Part shown: piece after piece, positions 43,564 to 55,106 of the stretch
How positions within the stretch are numbered: the first letter of the stretch is position 1
Layout of the letters: the number at the start of each line of letters is the position of its first letter
Source: Agarophyton chilense
Lineage: Eukaryota > Rhodophyta > Florideophyceae > Gracilariales > Gracilariaceae
Reading direction: 5' to 3'
NCBI GenBank assembly: GCA_030374765.1
Contig: JARGXX010000097.1
Location: 744,001 to 808,000, forward strand
DNA length: 64,000 nucleotides
Notes under the pieces: model-generated
Database searches by the model: none
What the model was told of the DNA's origin: nothing
What the model saw: only the letters and a program-made list of their open reading frames with translations
Translations under genes and position numbers: made by a program

Positions 43564-43575
43564 ACGGGAGGGATA
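43564..43575 (+). promoter_or_regulatory. Polypurine tract of the older element
   Basis: ACGGGAGGGATA directly precedes the 3' LTR (TGTATCATTC), as in the young element. Confidence 0.7.
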
Positions 43576-44364
43576 TGTATCATTCTGGATGCACCTGAGT
43601 TCTACCGTTCGAAATACTACGTAGTCGTGATACGGCCTTCATAAGCTATTGCATTGGCGATAATCGATTACGAGAAGCTATAAGAAGAATTACTTCATGG
43701 AAAGGTTTGGACAGGATACATTTAATTAAAGAATACTGTATATAGTGCACACTTTCAGGTGCCATCACCAAATGTTCTATTTGGTATTATTAAGATAATT
43801 GTGTAGTGGCACGCTAAGTGTATGCATTACTATACAGTGCTTGCGTTGCCTCTTGGCACATGAAAGGGCACAAAACCCAGGTGAGCACGACAAAAGACCA
43901 ACTAACAAGCAATCTAAACACCATCTTAGTGAGTCCTAGAAATCTTAAAGTAATGAACAAGAAAAGAGCACCTATAGTATCAGTTGTTAACCATTATGAG
44001 CTATAGCTCTTGTTCCGAAAATACCCTCTACTGTTGCTCTTTTACTGCCCTTTTTATACAGGTTTCTTTGTGTGTGTTTGTGTGGGTATGTTTTTGTTTT
44101 GTTTTTATCTCTACTGTTACCTGGGTATTTGTGTTGGCGCAAGGAGTTTTGAGCCGATATCGTTTGCTTAACGTACTGCCGTACCTGGAAATCCGCCTCG
44201 TGAATACACGTATTATCCCCATTGTTCATGCACACCTGGTTCCCTTTCGCACACTCCCTTCTTATCTAAGAACAGTGTCTCGCAAGGCGACACCCGCTCT
44301 TCGCGGTTAGTTCTGTTGATACCCACTGCACCTAGACCCCTACAGTTTTCAGTGGAATACCACA
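43576..44364 (+). repeat. 3' LTR of the older Ty3/gypsy element
   Basis: 789 bp, TGTATCATTC...GGAATACCACA. Aligned with the 5' LTR it shows many more differences than the young pair, so the insertion is much older. Confidence 0.85.
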
Positions 44365-44369
44365 GTGGT

Positions 44370-45129
44370 GATTGTAATTCTTGGGCTATATAACCGATTC
44401 AGTGTCAAAAGGCCTTGCCACTCTTCTTTCAGGTCCTACATGCCTTTACTTGCCTTGCATTGATAGCGTTTACGCTCAAAGACGAATTAGCCTCAGATTT
44501 GAACTTGATCTCCTTGCCTGAAAACCGAGGCTACTTGTTCAAAGGATACAGTAGCCAAGTACTCGTCAGTAGTAGTAAATACAGGGCTAGAGGTTGTATT
44601 GGACGCGGTGGCAAAAAGAGATAACGGCTGGCCATTTTGAATGGCAGAATTAGCGAGCAATAATAAATGCTATCTTTGCTTTTAGTAGCCTTGAGGAGAC
44701 GGGGTTAGATTTGAGCTTGGAAACATGTGGAACAAAGCGAGACTCAACGTTTTTGAATGTGTCTGTACATTTTCTTTTCATAGATAGAAAGATAATGAAG
44801 GTTTGATAGACTTTACCATCGACAGACAAAGCGTCACGTTTGTAAATAGCTTCAATGATCTTATTCCATCCGTTCTCTGCTTTTATATCTGTGTCTGGCG
44901 TATCACAGCACATGACTCAAGCTCGAATGTTGAGCTGAGACTGTAACGTGATTCCACGAAACTCAATGAGCATCTTATTCGAGCTCAAATCGGTTAGCCT
45001 GTTATGGAATGATTTACAAATCTTGACTGACTTCGCGTAATTTTCTTGTTTTCCCTTTCCATCGGCCCACAAAACATTTTTAGTCCCACGAGAAACATGG
45101 CTTTGTCGAAAAAGGCTGGTATCTAGCAA
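44370..45129 (-). pseudogene. Copia gag remnant
   Basis: Two frames, 44917-45129 (WADGKGKQENYAKSV, then SNKMLIEFRGITLQSQL) and 44650-44913 (IIEAIYKRDALSVDGKVYQT, TFKNVESRFVPHVSK), match the gag that begins at 63607 (WTDGKGNQEEYAKSV, AIYKRDSLSVVSEVY). Reading on to 44440 gives NTTSSPVFTTTDEYLATVSF and LSVNAI, then a degraded knuckle-like end that meets the older gypsy LTR at 44364. It could be the upstream half of the copia element at 21-25.8 kb. Confidence 0.7.
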
Positions 45130-46627
45130 ATCAGCAACGTTCGCGGCATCTAAGGAAATCCATGCGGCGACGGAACTTGGCCTCTTTTAAAAACAGATAA
45201 CTGCGAGGCTTGTGTACAATAGTACATAGTTAATAACCGTTTTAACAGTTCCCTTAAACACAAACAATCAGTAAAGCGAACATTAAACAGACTACATAAT
45301 CTTAGGCATGAGTCAAGATGCATTATTATTCATAGATGGGGCGTTCTGATCGCTGATAGGGGTTTGCGCCCCGGATCTAATGCTCTGACGGAGCCCAGCC
45401 ATAACCACTTTGCCCAAATTGATTTCACTCAAATTCAGTGATTCAGACTAGTTGAGTGTTCTCAATTTGCGAATTGGAATTTAAGGAGGGAACCATTATA
45501 CAAACCTAACTTGGCAGTAATAATTTTTGTTTTTTCTTGTGATATTACATGTGCCCCAGAAGCTGATATCAGTGATATTGAGTAGATTATGCGCGATATC
45601 AATGATACTGAGCAGACCCTTCATGATAAGACAGTATATGATCCAAATCAGAACGAAAGTAGACACTGCATTTCCAGTCTCAGGAAAGCTAATTGGGTTA
45701 CTTTTCAAAAGATTCTTTGGTTTTTTTGTATTTCCATTTTCAACGAAAACTGGGAAAAGATGAATTCCAGAAAAAAAGTCTAGTTTTTGCGAAAACTGCG
45801 GTTGGACAAAGGCGTGTTCTCTTCTCACGAGTTTGAAATGCAAGTTACTCGAAACATGCTTGATAGGACAGTAGGAATCTGGTCGGAGTGGAGCTACCAG
45901 GGTCTGGTTTGTTGGCACTGTTAACGTTTGTAGAAAAAAAGAATCTGTTGATGCTCCCGTTTTTATGTATTAGCTCCTGCAACGATCAATTTGTGACTCA
46001 TGGGCAACAATCCTTTAGGCGAGTCCCAAAAGACAACTTGCATGGGAGTGTCTGCTGAGAACAAAACCATTTCGAATGCCATTGACCTAGATTTGTGTAT
46101 ATAAGTTAGATTGATTGACTCCATCTGAACTGATTCGATTGTGATCCTGGGCGCTCGCGGAAACTCGAGTTTCTGGATGCCTTCAACGGATGCCTTTATT
46201 CGCCATTGTTTCGGCGTTTTCTTTCCAGCTGTCGGTTTTTTCCGAGATTTTTACTACTATTTGTAGCGCAGGAGGATCCAACAAACCATCGCGATTCCGT
46301 TTGATGAAGCAGCCAAAATCGACAGCAACACTCAGCTTGTAAGAAGATCTTTTCTTTGTCTTAGACTTGTCCCGCTCCGCCCTGCAACAGCAACGTATGT
46401 TTTTCTAGGAGGAGCCTTTGCTCATCAATTGCATGTGAACATCAGCGATCAGGTAAAGCCCTTTTTTCTTGCGCCGTGGCATGAGCCACTAGAAACGCTC
46501 CGTTTTGGCAGGATGCCGTTCTTATCGCTTTTGATGTATCATAAGTTTACGTGATATGGAATACTCCGCGTGCACAACCATGTTGTTGTATGACAATCAT
46601 CGTTCGTTCCGCATGCGAAATGATCGC
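45130..46627. other. No supported gene
   Basis: ORFs at 45496-45918 (minus, 140 codons) and overlapping plus-strand frames have no recognised domain. The stretch ends in the promoter of the gene at 46702. Confidence 0.4.
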
Positions 46628-46636
46628 CTATAAAAG
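46628..46636 (+). promoter_or_regulatory. TATA box of the 46702 gene
   Basis: CTATAAAAG lies about 70 bp upstream of the ATG at 46702. Its position argues against translation starting further upstream. Confidence 0.65.
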
Positions 46637-46701
46637 AGTTTTGTTTGCTTGTATTTTATCCGTCTTCAATCATCACCAACCGAGTCGCTGGTTTTGAAAC
46701 C

Positions 46702-47319
46702 ATGAAGCTTGCTTTTTCTCTTATACTCACTGTCGCGTTCATTGCGACGAGTCCAACTTTGGCTGATGAGGTTCCATCATGGGCAACCAATAAGTATTTG
46801 ACTTATCAATGGTGCGAGGTTGACAGCGAGAATCTCTGTGATTTCGTCCTGGAAGGTGTATATCCACGTTACGATCATGTTCAGTGGGGAACTGGAAACT
46901 TTTCATTGAATGGATGGATTTCAGGAGCATTCACTCCGAAAATCGTCAAGAAGCACGACGATTATCAAACAACTATCGGATACGTCAACTCCATGGATAA
47001 TCTTCGTGATGTGTTCTACTGCAAAGGTGTGGACTTGGGATACACCTGGGACACCCAATGTGACTACAAGACCATTCCGGGCCGTTTGTTCAGAACTGTA
47101 CCTCTCCCCGGTGTTCGAGGGTCGGGCATTACGCGTGAAAAAGGCTCAATAATGGGAACTCACGTACCAAATGGTGCTTGCATCCCGATTTACATAACTT
47201 CGTATCAAGTTCTTGATACCACTGTCTCACCTCCGAGAGTGAAAGAAAATGTTCATATGTCCGCAAGACAAGCGCGTATCCTCCATCAATGTGTGTTGAT
47301 GTACACAGAATTCTACTAA
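46702..47319 (+). CDS. Small secreted protein, unknown family
   Basis: This 205-codon ORF has ATG at 46702; the frame is open further up but without ATG. Signal peptide MKLAFSLILTVAFIATSPTL with likely cleavage after ALA-type residues near 21. The mature part is about 184 residues with six Cys (TYQWCEVDSENLCDF, VFYCKGVD, DTQCDYK, GACIPIY, LHQCVL), consistent with disulphides. It is Tyr/Trp-rich and looks globular, without membrane segments. Extracellular location is inferred. No domain recognised. It is convergent with the secreted-protein gene at 48208-48747. Confidence 0.7.
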   Translation: MKLAFSLILTVAFIATSPTLADEVPSWATNKYLTYQWCEVDSENLCDFVLEGVYPRYDHVQWGTGNFSLNGWISGAFTPKIVKKHDDYQTTIGYVNSMDNLRDVFYCKGVDLGYTWDTQCDYKTIPGRLFRTVPLPGVRGSGITREKGSIMGTHVPNGACIPIYITSYQVLDTTVSPPRVKENVHMSARQARILHQCVLMYTEFY

Positions 47320-48207
47320 TGAATGGTGCTTGTTCTAAACATTCGTTCCCAAAGAAAAACACTTCCTCATCAATTGAGAATGGATATTTTCATAGATAAT
47401 TATATTTCAAAATTGTGCAGTAAAGAATTTTAAATTGTAAAGGCCAAAAAGAGTTACTGAAATACTGTCCCCGTTCTCCCCCTTTGTGGCAGACTATGAG
47501 TGGCGCGCGTGTAGCCAGTCACTGCTACTCTCTAGAAGGTTGTTGCATTTGTCACACTAAAAGGAAGTTGCGAGGGAAAATATCAATACAAAGAGAGCTC
47601 GCTTCTTGTTTCTGAAACTAGATGTTGACGTGTCGCGATTCGCGCTCGTCGCACGTGAAGCAAAAAGGTTGGGCACCAAGAGAAGTTTCGCGCTGTGTCG
47701 GATGCCCCCAGACTCTTTGACAGAGTCTGGTATTCTTTATTATGTAGTAGTCTGTGGTGCTCCAGGACCAGCTCGTGGGTTGCGCTTCTAGGTTTTCTAT
47801 GATGCGTGCGCTGCGTAGGTGTCGCTGTCGTCCAGCAGCTGTCTACTTCGAAGTCCTACGCAGTCCAAACGCCCGCATCTCAATCCAGACTACAGTCCAC
47901 TCTGGGCTGCAGTTGCGCTATTTCATCCCAGTTCCGCAGCTCTTTGTACTGATTTCGAAAATGCGTCTAGAGAGAATCGATGAGGTGATCATAAATGAAA
48001 CATACTATAACGATGAATTAACAACTCAGTTGTTGTGTTTATTCTGAACTTCTAAAGATTCTCGAAATGCAGATGCACAGACCGATCCCAGTCAACGTGA
48101 CTTAACTCCTCAACTCCCTTAAGCAGTAAATTCTGAAAGCTGTGCTAAATGAATATACTATCCTCCGCTGATTGTCAAATTCGGTCATTCAAGAACTGCG
48201 AAAATGA
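47320..48207. other. Intergenic between convergent genes
   Basis: No gene recognised. Contains the 3' flanks of both neighbouring genes. Confidence 0.5.
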
Positions 48208-48747
48208 TTAAAGCCCAGCCCGACGGAATTGAGCCTCCAGGCAATAGTCAATTCCAAACGCAGCCGCCAAAGTCTGGAGCGATATGCGGACGGAAGAAAG
48301 CTGAGGAAATACCTGACCCTTTGAATCAACCGGGCAGTTGCCATTTTCCTGCGCCCACACAAGCGCTTGAAAAACGTTAAACTGCTTTTTGAATGCTCTT
48401 CGTTCTTCAACATTACCTCCAAACCTGTACTTGCGTCCATCTGCCACAATGTAACTGGCGCCTTTGTTGATTGCCCCCCATCTCTTTCGAACGATTTCCA
48501 AACGCATGTGACTCGGTATCAACTCCGGAGGAAGTCCCTCCACTCTATCTGGAGAGTTGGTGCCCAGCGTCACATGGATAAGGTTGTTTGTGCCGACTAT
48601 GAACTCGCTTCCGCCGCCATCGCCGTCACAGAGTAGATTTCCAGGCGCAAGTTCTTCCCATATTTCGAAGACTGGTTGTTGCCTGATGCATGTAGCATAC
48701 GACCAAGCACAAAGCGCGGCCAAGGTAGTGGATAAAAGAAACTTCAT
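48208..48747 (-). CDS. Small secreted protein, unknown family
   Basis: 179 codons from the ATG at 48747. Signal peptide MKFLLSTTLAALCAWSYATC with a hydrophobic core. The mature part is mostly hydrophilic with four or five Cys (TCIRQQP, NLLCDGDGGG, NGNCPVDS, IDYCLEA). No domain recognised and no further membrane segment. Similar size and architecture to the gene at 46702, but I see no sequence similarity between them. Confidence 0.68.
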   Translation of the reverse strand: MKFLLSTTLAALCAWSYATCIRQQPVFEIWEELAPGNLLCDGDGGGSEFIVGTNNLIHVTLGTNSPDRVEGLPPELIPSHMRLEIVRKRWGAINKGASYIVADGRKYRFGGNVEERRAFKKQFNVFQALVWAQENGNCPVDSKGQVFPQLSSVRISLQTLAAAFGIDYCLEAQFRRAGL

Positions 48748-48831
48748 ATCTTCAACGTGTCTCACAGGGATAGTACGCTTCCCGTTGGATTCGAGATGAT
48801 CGAAATCGGAATGGGTGCTTCTTAATGCGCA

Positions 48832-48840
48832 CTTGATATA
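48832..48840 (-). promoter_or_regulatory. TATA-like box of the 48208-48747 gene
   Basis: On the minus strand TATATCAAG lies about 85 bp upstream of the ATG at 48747. Confidence 0.45.
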
Positions 48841-51800
48841 CTTTTTGTTCCCCTCTCATGTTTCGCTAAAGAAGCACCTCCTGAGCTACAACAAATCATA
48901 CGCGAGAACAAAAAGCCTCGAATCATTTGTTCCTCGCATGCCTTCCGCTTGCCAACAACGTTGAAGATTCCATTTGGAATGCGTTTGAGAAGAAACTGTC
49001 ATTGGGGTCCTGGGTCGTACCGTTTCCTTACACAGCTTCCACCAATTTTTTTTTAAATTCAGGTAGCGCTGATCTGGTTGTTAAAAGAGAGGGGGGCTTC
49101 AGTTGGACATACTGGGTGGATCCGCAATTTTTTAACGTTCCAAAAATCCAAATTGTGGAACCAACCGAAAGTACACACGTTTTCTTTTATTGTTGCCCGT
49201 AGTAGGATTCTCGTCGAAGTCAGCTTGACTCCGACCACAATCCTATGCAGCCTTTTCCAATAACTTTTGTGTAAGTCCGGAGAAGCAACACCTCGACGAT
49301 GAAAACTTTTCTGCCATTTGGACCTTCTTCTCAAAACATAGATCTCGGCAAACAATAGTACATCATGGTGTCATGTTTTCCGTGCTTCACCGCTGTTTCG
49401 TGTTTATGGATGGTAGTTGTAAGGATCCGTAAAGGACGTAACGCAAATGCCGCCAAATGCTCCGATTCTTGAAGAAAGTGGCTTCCTTTATTCTTCAGGT
49501 CCTCCGGGCTGTGCTTGCCATCTAGGATGGAGGGCAAGGCGAGTCGGGATCTTTGCGTGTAGTCTACTTCCTAATCTAACTTTTTATCCGTTGGGGCCGA
49601 TTGCAAAGCTGTCACGTAGCTTGCAATCCTTAAACCCTGGCGTAGAACTTAGCGGGAACTAAGTAGGGCTGCTTCACGCCTTTGACTAGATATGCTATCT
49701 TGAAATGTTTAAATTTACCACGCTCTGCTTTCTACGAACTAGTTCTACGTTACAGTTGTTCTCAGTACCTTTGTGGTTACCAAAAAGCACATACCATTCA
49801 AAAAATTGACCGCAACACAATCGAAGCCACCACATGCCAAATTGTAACGATCAGGATTCCTGAAACCTTGGGGAATGCGGGAATATTGTGAAATATGAAG
49901 CAAACAGCAGTTCTTCTTACATATAGCCCGCAAATTTTATCACGGTCAAGTCGAGTACCAAAAACCCCATCCGTTATCAGTCTTCACAAAATCAGGTAAG
50001 CACAAAGCATAGACTTCATGAAAGTATGAAATGTAGGTTTGTGCCCGAGAGAAAATGAAAAAGTCATATAAGCTGGATGGGACCTCCAAAGAGTCCACCA
50101 TAGGTAGCAATAAAAAAAATCACAACCCACAAAAGAAACATCTATCATATACAATTCAAATAGCAAGACATGGTTTCACTTTCATAAATACTATCAAGTA
50201 AAACATTTTTCTAAAGCCGGAGAGTAATTATGGCTTCCCTAACTTTGAATACTTTGTTGCTTCATCTTTGTCAACTATAAAAAAAACATAACAATTAATA
50301 TAAAACAAACTTTTCATTTATCTTCAATTCCGTGACATACCTCAAGATCGCGTATAATTCAAACTAGAGTGTTTTTGATTAAAAGAATTCGACCAAAATA
50401 CTTCTTTTTATATGTCAAAATATCAAATTAAACTCCTTCAAAGAACATTTATGAAAAAAGCATACGCAATAGAATCAAAGCATTACGTAAACATTTTACA
50501 ATTCTTTGAGAAATTCAACATAGCACGCATCTTGGAGAGTGTGATAAAGTTTTGCTTCCATATTCATTGTACAGACTTAGTAAATCAGATTATACAACAA
50601 CATTTGTCATTTTGAACAAAAAGTTTGTAGTGTAAAGTACATCAAAGAACAAAGATCATTTACAAAAAAAACAAGTCTCTTTGTCTTGAAGTTTTGAATA
50701 GGTATCAATATGGGCTTCAAGAAGATTTACATAAACCATTCGAACATTGTATTCAGGCCAGATCAAATTGGATGTGCTCGAAATATGACCTTGAGCTCTG
50801 AATGGAAACAGAATCTCGTCGTAGACTCGACATTCTCCGAACTTTGTTGCAATGGTCTTTCAAGGCTGCTTGAAACCCTTCATTTTTGGATGATAATCTT
50901 TCATAGCATCTGACCCATTTTCCTACCATCTACAATGCATAAGTGGCATATTTACTAATGGAACAAGCCATAGCACTGACAATTCGAGATAATAACTATC
51001 ATCAATAATACGCACAGAAAGAACACCTTCTCCAACGCCTGATGATAGAGCATGGCGGCCGTTACGCTTTTAATAATAGTTTCTGGATCCGTCTATGTAG
51101 ACAACAATTAAAGTGGCCTGAAATAACGAGGACCAAAACTAAGCTCGAGTTTATGAGCTCTTTTACCGGTCTCCGAACTTTCGGCAAGATCGACTTCCCC
51201 CGATTCCGAAAGACGCGTCTTCTTCGAACTATATAACGTACACCTTCTGTCTAGGCTTCATCTTTCTCATCTTTTTGTAGACGTGTAAAATGGTTGTAAG
51301 ATGTTAACGATGAGTTTGAGTAGAATAATTGTGGATGGTCTTATCCTTTTCCTGTGAGTATTCGTTTTGTAAATCAGAATACTTTTTACGAATGTTGTCA
51401 GGCTCATGCTTCTGAAAAACTGGTTTGCATTCCCATCTTTTTCTAGGTTATTCATTTCCATCTGTATCTCCCTTTTTTAATTTTGCCCGTAAAAGTATCA
51501 CGGCTACCGAGTTCTTGGTAAGCTTCGGCATGTTTGACGTGTTGAAAGATTCTGTGACTACACACTCTGGCCAGACCCAGATCTAATCTGATCGCCAGGT
51601 ATGACTGCTTAAGTACAAGTTGCGTTCACCCTCCAGCATTGCGGGCGAACAGATCTATCAAGTTTCTAAAACATAAAGCAGTCTGTAGTGGTGCTCACAG
51701 AACAATAAAATGCTGTTCTCACAGAACAACATTTCTTGTGCTGCACCATTTCTACATCAACACAATATGTTTTTGTGAAGCGCACGCTGTTTTCTCTGCA

Positions 51801-54453
51801 ATGAAGGCAGAGCACTGCCATACTACGACCTAGAAGACTGAAATTCCTTCACAGATTAAAAAGTCGTAGCGAATAAAAAAGCGCAAAATTGGACAGAAAT
51901 TGTATACTATGCCTTTTGTTGAATGTGCTAGTATATGTCGGTTCTTAGGTAGTTGATACTACGACCATTCTGGCGTCTATTGAACCCATCGCACCTGCAT
52001 CAGGAACCCAGCGTTGCTCAAAAAGGAACTACCTATTCAGGGTAGAGAGGAAATCGCGCTCGCAACGCACGCAGTCGTGGGTGGCCTACAAAAGAGTAAT
52101 AGCGCAACCCAGAAACATAATAAATAAGCCAACCTCGAGACAGAGCTGTCTGGAGAAAGGGGGCAACCTCAGAGTGAGAGACATCTGTGAGAACTTGGTG
52201 CCTTCTCTTTCCTTGCCTTTTGCGCAGACCGCCGGCGGCCGGTCGTCCGACCCCGCCTACGCATCGTACTCGATCAACAGTTTCATAAACCCCTCTTTTC
52301 ATTTTCTTTCGATTGTTGCTACTGAACACTTTTTTAAGAATATGCTTAAATTAGGACATGAATGATGCGAATTACTTTTAGCTGTATTGCATTATATACC
52401 TGAAAAAGCAAAGAATATAACGTAATGATAATATAAGCAAGCGAAAGAAAACAGTGTGATGTCATGCTAAAAAAATTAATATCGTTGGTTTAAGTTTTAT
52501 TCACGTCACTCTGACTATGTAAGCTTTTGGAAATTAGGGTTCACATTGAGTTCGGAAGATACCATTCGTTTTAAATTCAAAGAAATTTTTCTTACGTTTT
52601 GAAGAAAAAGCTTCAAATATAAGTAGAATCCAAATCTGTTTTGTTCTACAATCGAACAAACAAAAGTCATCATCAAAAACTGCCTGCTGAATAAAATGAT
52701 CAACTCAATGAGCTCCGAAAATTTCTATATGGCTGCAGCAAAGTTACTGCAAAAAGTACCCGTTATCTGCTTTGGAATTCAGCCTAGAAGATTTTGTGCT
52801 AGCTTTGGCGTATCACCGTGTGTATGGGTAGAAATTTGGAAGCACGTATGATAACAATTTCCAAGGTCTGCTCAGCCCAAACAAATTTTATGGACTTCAA
52901 TGTTTTTGAAAGTATATGCAACGGAGCATGTAGGTTGTTCAATCGCCGAGGTGGATGAGAAAACCTTCAGAAAATGAGTAATATTCTTTTTATATCTCGT
53001 ATTCGATTTAAAAGTAATAGATTTTCAAAACTTACGTAGCTTAAATGGAAACTAACACACTACAGATTCATTGGTCAAGTAGAAAAGACGTAGCATGTGA
53101 TGCTGCTCATGTATGGTGTTGATTTCTCGATCCAAGAACCATATCCTTTCAGTTCAAAATGGCTTAGTCGCAAGTGTCATCTAGCCGGTCTTCGATATGA
53201 AGTTGGTGTTTCGATTCGATCCCAAATATTGTTTGGGGGTTTGGTTTATCCCCATGCGGATCCTATTCAGATCTGAACTTTTTTAAGGATCGATTGGAAA
53301 ATGAGCGCTCTGAAACAGAAAAGGTAGTTGCTAATGACACATATGAGAGCTGGAAATGAGTAGTTGGACAAAATACGAAATCCCTGAAGACCAGAATTTG
53401 GTGAAAAGAATTCGAGCACAGCATGAACCACTTCATCGTCTTTTGAAACATTTTTCTGGGTTAGGTTACAAATTTAGACATCCATTAAATGTGCATGCTC
53501 CTCGTTTTTTTTTCTGTTTTTAACAGCACAATTTGAGATACCAGATGATGGGCCTCTCTTTTCAGTTCTTTGAATAGGTTCAGAAAGCCATAGGAAGATT
53601 TTCGATTTTTTATGCTATTCGTCATTCTTTTAAAAAAAAATTTGTGTACCGTAATTGTAATCAGTTTTTGATTCTTCTTTTTTACGCATGATCTTGGACA
53701 TGAAATAAAATTAAACAGTAATATACTTGTGCATATTTTTAAAAGACATTCTTGTTCTTGGGTTATCAAGAACACTACGAGTAAATAAGTAAAAGGAAAT
53801 AAAGATTAAAATCTTACGAGCAATTGTGGTGGTCTGAAAGCATTGATGAAAAAAACAAATTAATGTGCTTCAGATGGTTCTGTAATATGAATGTCAGATT
53901 CAATCATTTGCCTTCACGCTGGATCTTAGAACAACAGTATGCTTCTAAATTTTGATTCTGACTGGCATAAATACAATAGTGAAGATAATTGTTCCCTTAT
54001 GACATCTTCAACGTTTAAAAACCAGTCTTTTCTAAAAACCAGAGACAACTATGAGTATATAAAGTCTGTAATATTTTTCATTCAATATAATGATCGTTTA
54101 TGAAACAAATACATTCAAACGATAACGGTCGTAATATCATAATCAAGAGACCACTCAGCATCTTTGTATAATAATAATTGTCTTTGCACTATATTTTCTA
54201 TTTATTTGAGGTTTTAGATGCTCATTATTAGTATGTTTAAGATTAAATAATATCCTTAAAGTCGCATAATAAAGAATATATATTTTTATTGATTGATTAC
54301 ATTATATTTCCGAACCCTGGATTGGAATCAGTGAAGTGCAATGCCTAAAGATGGAATCCACAGCTAAAATGTTCGGGATCTTTTCCTCAAAAAGAGACCC
54401 TAGCCAAAGTCACCTTCTAGAGATTAAAAGACAAAGTCAAGTCGTTCCAAACT
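48841..54453. other. Long AT-rich stretch, no gene seen
   Basis: Over 5 kb with only short ORFs and many poly-A/T tracts. No domain, RNA gene, tandem array or LTR ends were recognised. A slightly GC-richer part at about 52030-52280 has overlapping short ORFs but nothing convincing. Confidence 0.5.
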
Positions 54454-54940
54454 TCAAATCTTTACTCCAATAATTTCACAAAACCGTTTATACTTTTTGC
54501 TCTGCAACGATTTCTTGAACAAGTCGGCAGCTATTATATTAGTGGGGATGTGCTCCATTGACACCACTTTCTTCTCGACAGCGTTTTTCACTAGGTGAAA
54601 CTTGAATTCAGTGAGTTTGGTTCGTTTATTGACAACACCATTCTTGCTCAAAGATATTGAGCCTTCAATATCTTAATAAATGATCATCGTCTCACTCATG
54701 GTTTCTATGGCTTTCTTAATCAAGCCTTCAAACAAAATAAGATCTTTCACGGCATAGTCAAAAGACCCACACTCCGCTTCTACATTTGATTGCGCAAACG
54801 TTTGCTTTTTACTGCGCTATGAAACCGCACTTCCATTCTTGATAAAAACGGAGCCACTTGTAGACTTTTTGTTTTTTTAATCACTCGCAAAATACTAGTC
54901 CAAATAGCTAACAGTGTAGTCAATCTGTGCAGACCCTCAA
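54454..54940 (-). pseudogene. Ty1/copia RNase H end fragment
   Basis: The minus strand reads GSAVS, stop, RSKKQTFAQSNVEAECGSFD, then IEGSISLSKNGVVNKRTKLT, KFHLVKNAVEKKVVSMEHIP and TNIIAADLFKKSLQSKKYKR. These are the classical copia RNase H/C-terminal blocks of the plant type (RSKKQ.T.AQSS.EAEY, HIPT...AD..TK.L). It differs from the copia at 21-25.8 kb and no other part of that element is nearby. Stops occur near 54672 and upstream. Confidence 0.8.
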
Positions 54941-55106
54941 AGAAATGTTAAATTTCTGGGGTGTTGGCGCTCAGTACAAAGTATCTGGAACATCTCGAGC
55001 AGTAGTTATAGCTCAAATGGTAACGTTTACTTACAAAACCTGCATTTAGGATAAGTTTTCGACCGTTGAAGATATCAAGAGAGGAAGAAATTGGGAGTAT
55101 CCTCTG

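Larger units (their letters stand above)
25850..44364 (+). mobile_element. Older Ty3/gypsy chromovirus, plus strand, with nested insertion
   Basis: The element is bounded by two related LTRs (25850-26629 and 43576-44364) and has a PBS, gag, protease, RT, RNase H, integrase, chromodomain, antisense ORF and PPT. All genes carry stops or frameshifts. A complete younger element (34256-43039) sits inside the antisense ORF; without it this element would be about 9.7 kb. The flanks next to the LTRs (TCGTC and GTGGT) do not form a duplication, so there was rearrangement or the ends are slightly off. Confidence 0.88.

Noticed and set aside
45496-45918. 140-codon minus-strand ORF next to copia gag
   Set aside because: No similarity to gag of the other copies and competing open frames on the plus strand.
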